Positions 1 through 4,450 of a stretch of 5,811 bases of DNA are shown here, one piece after another. A program made the translations under genes and the position numbers. The DNA comes from SUG2458 sp963651465 (GTDB lineage Bacteria > Bacillota_I > Bacilli_A > RFN20 > CAG-826). Numbering within the stretch: the first letter of the stretch is position 1; each line of letters opens with the position of its first letter. The DNA lies in the NCBI GenBank assembly GCA_963651465.1, contig CAVJPS010000014.1, positions 1 to 5,811 of the forward strand. Reading direction: 5' to 3'. A model generated the notes under the pieces. The model did no database searches, was not told where the DNA came from, and was given only the letters and a program-made list of their open reading frames with translations.

Positions 1-1085
1 ACGAAAATACTGATTTAAATGTTGAACGAAATGAAGTATTCTTGCCTTTATCTATTTTTAGTGAGGCATCATCTTATTACTTATTGGACTCTGGTAGTAC
101 TTCTTTTGTTAGTGAAAATTATAATTCATCTATAAAAGAGTCCTGGGCAATTGATGAAGAGCACAATATTAATACATATTTAAGTTATTTAAAAGATAAT
201 GATTATGAAGATTTAACATATGGAAATATTACTAAAAAAGCAATATTACAATATGGTATAAATAATTATCTATATGAGAATGAATTAATTATTGATGGAA
301 AGTTTAACAAGATAACAGCTTTATTACAATACCAAGTTCACACATATAATGTTAATGTAGTGGGTCTATATTATGATTTAGATAATTATGATTCTGCTAA
401 GTCTTTATATTGTAGTTTAGATTTTGAAAAATCGTTACGAGATAACTACAACAATATTACAGGTAATTTTAATTATATTTCTTATTTTATTTATAGATTA
501 GACGATAATGTATTAAAAGCAATATCGTTAATTAATAATGAAATTAAAAATGAACATACAAGATATTATCCAAAATATAATAGTAAAAATGAATATATCA
601 CATCAGAAACAGAATACTATTATTCATCAAACGAAGTTATTGAATCATATAATTATTGGGATTCAATCCAATGTATAGTTGTTAGACTATTACTAATATT
701 TTCATTAATATTTATAGTTATTTATATTCAATTTATGATTTATTATTCTTGTAATATTTTTGAAAAATACAAAAATGATATAGGTATATTTAGATCGTTA
801 GGTTATAGTGACTTTAAAACATTATTACCATTTACATTAGGATTCTTATTTATCGGATTAGTAACATTTATTGTTAGTACAGTATTATCTATAAGTGTAA
901 TTAATATTTTAAATAATCTTCAATATATTAAACTTGGTATATTAATTCCAACAATGAGTTTCTCATTTATTCATATATTAATAAGTTTATGTACTTCCTT
1001 TTTGCCAACTTTTTTAATATTTTTGTGTGTATTTAAAATTAATAATAAAAAGAATATATGTGAATTATTAATAAAAGAAGAATAA
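1..1085 (+). CDS. FtsX-like ABC transporter permease, C-terminal part (5' end outside window)
   Basis: The frame is open from base 3 with no stop, so the gene enters from the left and about 360 residues are visible; the TTG at 42 is just an internal Leu codon. About 220 residues of soluble, Tyr/Asn/Ser-rich sequence come first, probably an extracytoplasmic domain. Three hydrophobic segments follow (about nt 675-746, 831-912 and 954-1034). Between the first two is the cytoplasmic loop EKYKNDIGIFRSLGYSDFKTL, matching the FtsX/MacB permease signature of a basic/acidic patch, then a Gly-Ile-x-Arg-(Ala/Ser)-Leu-Gly core. The tail NICELLIKEE resembles the usual end of these permeases. Such proteins form the membrane half of ABC systems for lipoprotein export, peptide-antibiotic resistance or mechanotransmission. 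The ATPase may be a separate upstream gene or fused N-terminally; neither is visible. The substrate cannot be told. It is rich in ATA Ile codons (18 of about 44). Confidence 0.82.
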   Translation, partial: ENTDLNVERNEVFLPLSIFSEASSYYLLDSGSTSFVSENYNSSIKESWAIDEEHNINTYLSYLKDNDYEDLTYGNITKKAILQYGINNYLYENELIIDGKFNKITALLQYQVHTYNVNVVGLYYDLDNYDSAKSLYCSLDFEKSLRDNYNNITGNFNYISYFIYRLDDNVLKAISLINNEIKNEHTRYYPKYNSKNEYITSETEYYYSSNEVIESYNYWDSIQCIVVRLLLIFSLIFIVIYIQFMIYYSCNIFEKYKNDIGIFRSLGYSDFKTLLPFTLGFLFIGLVTFIVSTVLSISVINILNNLQYIKLGILIPTMSFSFIHILISLCTSFLPTFLIFLCVFKINNKKNICELLIKEE

Positions 1086-1110
1086 ACAATAAAATATATT
1101 TTGGGACTAA

Positions 1111-1145
1111 AATATGCATAACGAGTTTGTTATGCATATTGTTTT
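1111..1145. terminator. Shared hairpin terminator between convergent genes
   Basis: AATATGCATAAC (1111-1122) and GTTATGCATATT (1129-1140) form a perfect 12-bp stem around the loop GAGTTT. On the plus strand it is followed by GTTTTATC, a short T tract, so it can end the permease transcript. On the minus strand the flank is TTAGTCCCAAAATA, so termination of the pseudouridine synthase transcript is less certain. The position between two facing stop codons favours a bidirectional role. The stem is A/T-rich, and each arm contains the self-complementary ATGCAT. Confidence 0.72.
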
Positions 1146-1848
1146 ATCTCATATTATTAGTAAGTATTTTGTCTATTTCTTCTTTAGTAAGTTCTCTATA
1201 TTCTTTTAGTTTTAAATCTCCTAAAGTTAGGAAATCTATTCTTATTCTATTTAATTTCATAACTGTGTATCCATATGTTTGAAACATTTTTTTAATTTGA
1301 TGATATTTACCTTCTTTAATTATTACATTACAGTGATAATCATCATTTATTGTAAGATTGGCAGGTAAGCACTTATATTCATCATCAATAATTACACCAT
1401 TTTTAAATTCATTTACTAATTCTTTTTTTAAAGGGTAGTTAAGTTCAACTTCATATTCTTTTTCAACATGACTTTTAGGTGATAACAAGAAATGAGCTAA
1501 CTTGCCATTATTAGTTAGAAAACATAATCCAGTAGTGTCAACGTCTAATCTACCAACCGGAAACAAATTAAAAGCTTGATAGTCGCCAATTAAATTAGTA
1601 ACAGCAGGATATTTTTCATCCTCAGTAGATGAGATATATCCTTCGGGTTTATTAAGAATTAAATAATGAAATTCTTTGTATTCAATTTCATTATTGTCTA
1701 CTTTAATAACATCACAATTTTCATCTATATTTAAACTATCACTAGTAACAAGAATATCGTTAACTAAAACTCTTTTTTCTTTAATTATTTTTTTTACTTC
1801 TTTTCTTGTACCTACTTTAGCGTTGCTTAAAAACTTATCAATTCTCAT
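1144..1848 (-). CDS. rsuA: rRNA pseudouridine synthase, RsuA family
   Basis: This 234-residue protein should convert a uridine in rRNA to pseudouridine; E. coli RsuA (231 aa) acts on 16S U516, but the exact target here is inferred. Residues 1-47 form an S4 RNA-binding domain (MRIDKFLSNAKVGTRKEV...). The catalytic domain begins at LNKPEGYISS (65-74). GRLDVDTTGL (99-108) holds the catalytic Asp102. LLSPKSHVEKEY (121-132) and the later GKYHQIKKMF motif are also typical of the RsuA/RluB/RluE/RluF group. The length fits RsuA better than the longer RluB/RluF. I start at ATG 1848: GAGGTG lies 6 nt upstream and TATAAT just beyond. A longer TTG start at 1875 would place the -10 box inside codons 2-3. 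The gene is monocistronic, convergent with the permease and divergent from pth. A paralogous target such as a 23S site cannot be excluded. Confidence 0.9.
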   Translation of the reverse strand: MRIDKFLSNAKVGTRKEVKKIIKEKRVLVNDILVTSDSLNIDENCDVIKVDNNEIEYKEFHYLILNKPEGYISSTEDEKYPAVTNLIGDYQAFNLFPVGRLDVDTTGLCFLTNNGKLAHFLLSPKSHVEKEYEVELNYPLKKELVNEFKNGVIIDDEYKCLPANLTINDDYHCNVIIKEGKYHQIKKMFQTYGYTVMKLNRIRIDFLTLGDLKLKEYRELTKEEIDKILTNNMR

Positions 1849-1854
1849 AGATAA

Positions 1855-1860
1855 CACCTC
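1855..1860 (-). promoter_or_regulatory. Ribosome-binding site of the pseudouridine synthase
   Basis: Read on the minus strand, GAGGTG sits 6 nt (TTATCT) before ATG 1848, an ideal Shine-Dalgarno placement. It decides the start codon: the TTG at 1875 has no such site. Confidence 0.85.
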
Positions 1861-1866
1861 TTTTAT

Positions 1867-1872
1867 ATTATA
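1867..1872 (-). promoter_or_regulatory. -10 box of the pseudouridine synthase promoter
   Basis: The minus strand reads TTG-TATAAT-ATAAAA-GAGGTG. A consensus TATAAT lies 18 nt before ATG 1848, so transcription would start near 1860, at the Shine-Dalgarno site. No good -35 is seen; TAGAAA with a 16-nt spacer is the nearest candidate and is weak. The box faces away from the pth promoter about 50 bp off. Confidence 0.65.
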
Positions 1873-1896
1873 CAAGACATTTCTTTTGTTTCTATC

Positions 1897-1926
1897 TTAT
1901 AAATCATTTTATATATATGTTATAAT
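1897..1926 (+). promoter_or_regulatory. Extended -10 promoter of pth
   Basis: TGT-TATAAT (1918-1926) is a full extended -10 element. The -35 region is poor (TTATAA at 1897-1902, 18-nt spacer), as is common where TGn compensates. Start of transcription is predicted near 1933, leaving a leader of about 18 nt that contains AGGAGG at 1939-1944. Confidence 0.7.
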
Positions 1927-1950
1927 CTCAAGTGATTTAGGAGGATTCTT

Positions 1951-2505
1951 ATGTTATTAATTGTTGGATTAGGTAATCCTGGTAAAGAATATGAAAAAAC
2001 ACGTCACAATATGGGATTTATGGTTTTAGATCGTTTAAGTGATAAGATTAATGTCGATTTAGATAAAGAAGATTTTAAAGGCGTTTATGGTCGTTTTAAA
2101 TATAACGGTGAAGATGTCTTTTTATTAAAGCCTTATACTTATATGAATTTAAGTGGTCAATCAGTTAAAGCTTTAACTAGTTTCTTTAAAATTGACACTA
2201 AAGACATAGTTGTAGTATATGACGATATGGCATTACCTCCAGGTAAAATAAGAATGCGACCAAGTGGTTCTTCTGGAGGACAAAAAGGAATTCAAAATAT
2301 TATTGATTTAATGGGGACACAAGATATTAAACGTATTAGAGTTGGTATTGGCGAACCAACATTTAATTCAATTGATTATGTATTAGGTAAACCTCAAGGT
2401 GACGACGCTATATTAATTGATAGTGCTATTGACCGTGCTACTGAAGCTTTATTATGTACTTTAAAAGAAGGATTTGATAAAGCTATGGCTAAATGGAATA
2501 ACTAA
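1951..2505 (+). CDS. pth: Peptidyl-tRNA hydrolase (Pth)
   Basis: Pth is a cytosolic esterase that frees tRNA from peptidyl-tRNAs dropped by stalled ribosomes; it is essential in most bacteria. The 184 residues are the normal family length and all main motifs are in order: GLGNPG (6-11, Asn9), RHNMGF (18-23, catalytic His19), YMNLSG (64-69, Asn66) and YDDMALPPGKIRMR (90-103, Asp92). RIRVGIG (128-134) and a C-terminal helix follow. One feature is odd: the segment usually read as GGHNG is GGQKG here (109-113), so the His and Asn at the substrate-contact positions (His113/Asn114 in E. coli, from memory) are Gln111 and Lys112. The ATG is 6 nt after a perfect AGGAGG. The gene stands alone with its own promoter and terminator; in many Firmicutes pth sits next to mfd, which is not the case here. 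Confidence 0.96.
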   Translation: MLLIVGLGNPGKEYEKTRHNMGFMVLDRLSDKINVDLDKEDFKGVYGRFKYNGEDVFLLKPYTYMNLSGQSVKALTSFFKIDTKDIVVVYDDMALPPGKIRMRPSGSSGGQKGIQNIIDLMGTQDIKRIRVGIGEPTFNSIDYVLGKPQGDDAILIDSAIDRATEALLCTLKEGFDKAMAKWNN

Positions 2506-2516
2506 TTTTTGTTAAT

Positions 2517-2545
2517 AAACCAGCATATAGATATTGCTGGTTTTT
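2517..2545 (+). terminator. Rho-independent terminator after pth
   Basis: AAACCAGCA (2517-2525) pairs perfectly with TGCTGGTTT (2535-2543) around a 9-nt AT-rich loop, with a TTTTT run at 2541-2545. It starts 11 nt after the pth stop and separates pth from the downstream operon. Confidence 0.9.
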
Positions 2546-2589
2546 CTATTATTTTGAATTAGTAAAAGATGAAATTATTAACATTCTAT

Positions 2590-2607
2590 TATGAATTTGT
2601 GTTCATA
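2590..2607. repeat. Small inverted repeat upstream of the SDR operon (possible operator)
   Basis: TATGAA (2590-2595) and TTCATA (2602-2607) form a 6-bp dyad with a 6-nt spacer, about 40 bp upstream of the SDR promoter -10. There is no T tract, so it is not a terminator. A regulator site is possible, but a 6-bp AT-rich dyad can arise by chance here. The rest of 2546-2648 is AT-rich and shows nothing else convincing. Confidence 0.2.
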
Positions 2608-2648
2608 TTAAGTAATAAATAAATTAGTGTTCTCTATATAAATTGTAG

Positions 2649-2657
2649 TGCTATAAT
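2649..2657 (+). promoter_or_regulatory. Extended -10 promoter of the SDR-DUF1295 operon
   Basis: TGC-TATAAT is a perfect extended -10. The -35 region (GTTCTC near 2629-2634, 17-nt spacer) is weak. Predicted transcription start is at about 2663-2665, where the Shine-Dalgarno sequence begins, so the leader would be only about 12-14 nt. Confidence 0.75.
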
Positions 2658-2663
2658 AGATAT

Positions 2664-2669
2664 GGAGGG
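2664..2669 (+). promoter_or_regulatory. Ribosome-binding site fixing the SDR start at 2677
   Basis: GGAGGG lies 7 nt before ATG 2677. An in-frame ATG at 2662 directly abuts this site and falls at or before the predicted first transcribed base, so it is not the start. Confidence 0.85.
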
Positions 2670-2676
2670 AAAATTT

Positions 2677-3525
2677 ATGAAAATTTTATTAGCTGGTGCC
2701 TACGGTAACCTAGGTGGAGACATTTTAGTCGAATTAGCAAAAGGCGATAATGAAATCATTGCTTGCGACTTAAAAGAAAGAGAAATTGAAGGCTTAGATA
2801 AAAGCAAGGTTACATTCAAAAAATTCGATGTCACAAATAAAGAATCATTAAAAGGTTTATGTGATGGTGTTGAAGTAGTTATTAGTACAGTTGGTTTAAC
2901 AACAAAGAGTGCTACAATTACTAACTATGATATTGACTATCAAGGAAACTTAAATCTTTTAAACGAAGCTTTAAGTGCTAAAGTAAAATACTTTACATAC
3001 ATTTCAGTTATTAAAGCTGATGAAGAAAAGAAAGCTCCTATGGTTCACGCAAAATTCTTATTTGAAGAAGAATTACGTAAAGCAGATATTAAATATGTAA
3101 TTCACAGACCAACAGGTTATATGTACGATATTGTTAAAGTATTTAAACCAATGGTTGAAAAAGGTGAAGTTACATTACTTGGTAAACAAAATCATTCTTG
3201 TAATGTTATTGATACTAAAGACTTTGCTAAGTTTATTGTTAAACATATGAAAGATAATAATAAACTTTACAATGTTGGTGGTACTGAAACATATACTTAT
3301 GAAGAAATTGCTAAGATGTGTTTTGAAGCAGCGAATAAAGAAGCTGTTATTAAAAGAGCTCCTGTATTCCTATTTAAGATTTTAGGTGCTTTACCAAAGA
3401 ACAAGAAAAATGGTGTTTCAGCAATGCTTAAGTTCTCACAATTTACATTAACAAATGATTTAATTGGTGATACTCAAGTTAAAGGAACTTCATTTAAAAA
3501 ATTTGTAAAGGAGAGTTTTAAATAA
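2677..3525 (+). CDS. Atypical SDR / NmrA-like NAD(P)-binding protein
   Basis: The protein has 282 residues with an N-terminal Rossmann fold: GAYGNLG (7-13) is the GxxGxxG dinucleotide loop. Asp31 ends beta-2 (IIACDL), which favours NAD over NADP, and Asp51 (KKFDV) fits the adenine-contact position. STVG (70-73) and ISVIKAD (109-115) are the next strands. RPTGYM (144-149) and the downstream VIDTKDFAKFIV segment resemble NmrA-like and divinyl-reductase-type atypical SDRs. The classical YxxxK active site is not kept: Lys126 is present, but the Tyr position is Met122 (MVHAK). It could be an oxidoreductase with another proton donor or a cofactor-sensing protein. It is the first gene of an operon and overlaps the DUF1295 gene by one base. 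Its 19 Ile codons include no ATA. Substrate unknown; the fold is confident, the reaction is not. Confidence 0.85.
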   Translation: MKILLAGAYGNLGGDILVELAKGDNEIIACDLKEREIEGLDKSKVTFKKFDVTNKESLKGLCDGVEVVISTVGLTTKSATITNYDIDYQGNLNLLNEALSAKVKYFTYISVIKADEEKKAPMVHAKFLFEEELRKADIKYVIHRPTGYMYDIVKVFKPMVEKGEVTLLGKQNHSCNVIDTKDFAKFIVKHMKDNNKLYNVGGTETYTYEEIAKMCFEAANKEAVIKRAPVFLFKILGALPKNKKNGVSAMLKFSQFTLTNDLIGDTQVKGTSFKKFVKESFK

Positions 3526-4364
3526 TGTTACCAATTTGGGCTGTATTATTAATCCTATTTGGAGTATCTTTATTAATCTCTGCAATTGGATTTAAAAAAT
3601 TTGTTTGGTTCTTATCTGTCGGCTATGGCTTATCAATCCTTGGATGTGGTATTGCCTTAATCGTTATTTACGCTATTGAAGCAAAATTAAATATTACTGG
3701 TTTAATTGCTTGTATTTTATTAGTAGTATATGGTTTTAGACTTGGAGGATTCTTATTACTTAGAGAATTAAAAGCTCAAAGTTATCAAAAGACTTTACAA
3801 GAAGCTACTAAAACAGAAAAACCTATTCCAGTATTTGTTAAAATTACAGTCTGGATTATCTGTGCTGCTTTATATATGGCACAAGCTGCTGGTGTAATGT
3901 TTGTTTTAGAATTAAGAAGCGCAACTAATTTCTTAGACGTTAATGTTATTGAAATTGTCGGTGTTTCAATCATGTTCTTAGGTATCTTAATTGAAGGTAT
4001 CGCAGATCATCAAAAATCTAAATATAAGAAGATTGATCCATCTAAACCTGCTATGCAAGGTTTATATAAGATTTGTAGATGCCCTAACTATTATGGTGAA
4101 ATCTTAATGTGGACTGGTGTTCTAGTATTCTTCTTTGCTACTTTAATGGTTGGTACTCCTGATTGGTGGATGTACGTTGTAGTTGGTTTAGCATATGTTT
4201 CAATTGTTTACATTATGTTTAATGGTGCTAAACGCTTAGAACGTCGCCAAGAAAAGAATTATGGTGAATTACCTGAATTCCAAGAATACATTAAAAAGAC
4301 ACCTATTATTATTTGGTTAATAATTCCAATTAAATCTTTAAAGAACTCAAAAATTATTAAATAA
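3525..4364 (+). CDS. DUF1295 / steroid 5-alpha-reductase-like integral membrane protein
   Basis: This 279-residue protein has about seven hydrophobic segments (approximately 3-23, 26-51, 57-79, 103-128, 140-160, 190-210 and 214-233). The C-terminal half carries the family pattern: EGIADHQKSKYK (157-168), then GLYKICRCPNYYGEILMWTG (179-198), then RLERRQEKNYGELPEFQEY (237-255) and KKTP. DUF1295 proteins are related to NAD(P)H-dependent steroid/enoyl-lipid reductases and more distantly to isoprenylcysteine methyltransferases, so reduction of a C=C bond in a membrane lipid, polyprenol or sterol-like compound is inferred; methyl transfer is the alternative. The usual RHPNY motif is RCPNY here (Cys186). 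ATG 3525 overlaps the SDR stop as TAATG, with AAAGGAG at 3507-3513 (11-nt spacing), so translation is likely coupled to the SDR. Only one of 36 Ile codons is ATA. The tail after Pro268 is short and basic. Confidence 0.85.
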   Translation: MLPIWAVLLILFGVSLLISAIGFKKFVWFLSVGYGLSILGCGIALIVIYAIEAKLNITGLIACILLVVYGFRLGGFLLLRELKAQSYQKTLQEATKTEKPIPVFVKITVWIICAALYMAQAAGVMFVLELRSATNFLDVNVIEIVGVSIMFLGILIEGIADHQKSKYKKIDPSKPAMQGLYKICRCPNYYGEILMWTGVLVFFFATLMVGTPDWWMYVVVGLAYVSIVYIMFNGAKRLERRQEKNYGELPEFQEYIKKTPIIIWLIIPIKSLKNSKIIK

Positions 4365-4368
4365 ATTC

Positions 4369-4400
4369 AAAGGATTCACAATTGAAGTGAATCCTTTTTT
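4369..4400 (+). terminator. Strong Rho-independent terminator of the SDR-DUF1295 operon
   Basis: AAAGGATTCAC (4369-4379) and GTGAATCCTTT (4387-4397) form a perfect 11-bp stem with a 7-nt loop, ending in six T residues (4395-4400). It begins 4 nt after the DUF1295 stop and isolates the operon from rlmD. Confidence 0.95.
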
Positions 4401-4403
4401 ATG

Positions 4404-4432
4404 TTTTAATATTTGAGTTGAAATTATATAAT
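4404..4432 (+). promoter_or_regulatory. Promoter of the rlmD-type gene
   Basis: TATAAT at 4427-4432 lies 18 nt before ATG 4451. The best -35 at proper spacing is TTTTAA (4404-4409), which is weak, and no TG extension is present. Transcription should begin near 4439, the first base of the AAGGAG Shine-Dalgarno site (4439-4444). The promoter is squeezed directly behind the preceding terminator. Confidence 0.6.
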
Positions 4433-4450
4433 TTAGTTAAGGAGATTATT

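Noticed and set aside
42..44. TTG as the start of the permease gene
   Set aside because: The same frame is open to the window edge (E-N-T-D-L-N-V... before it), there is no ribosome site, and an FtsX permease needs an N-terminal membrane segment, which is not in view.
1676..1960. 94-residue plus-strand reading frame antisense to the pseudouridine synthase
   Set aside because: It lies opposite a well-supported gene, runs through both promoters and the pth start, and its hydrophobic Ser/Leu/Phe composition is typical of an antisense shadow.
2546..2648. Possible riboswitch or small RNA in the gap before the SDR operon
   Set aside because: Only a 6-bp dyad is present, the predicted transcription start is downstream of the region, and no conserved RNA pattern is recognisable.
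3785..3973. 62-residue minus-strand reading frame inside the DUF1295 gene
   Set aside because: Entirely antisense to a conserved membrane protein gene, with no recognisable motif; no ribosome site was identified for it.
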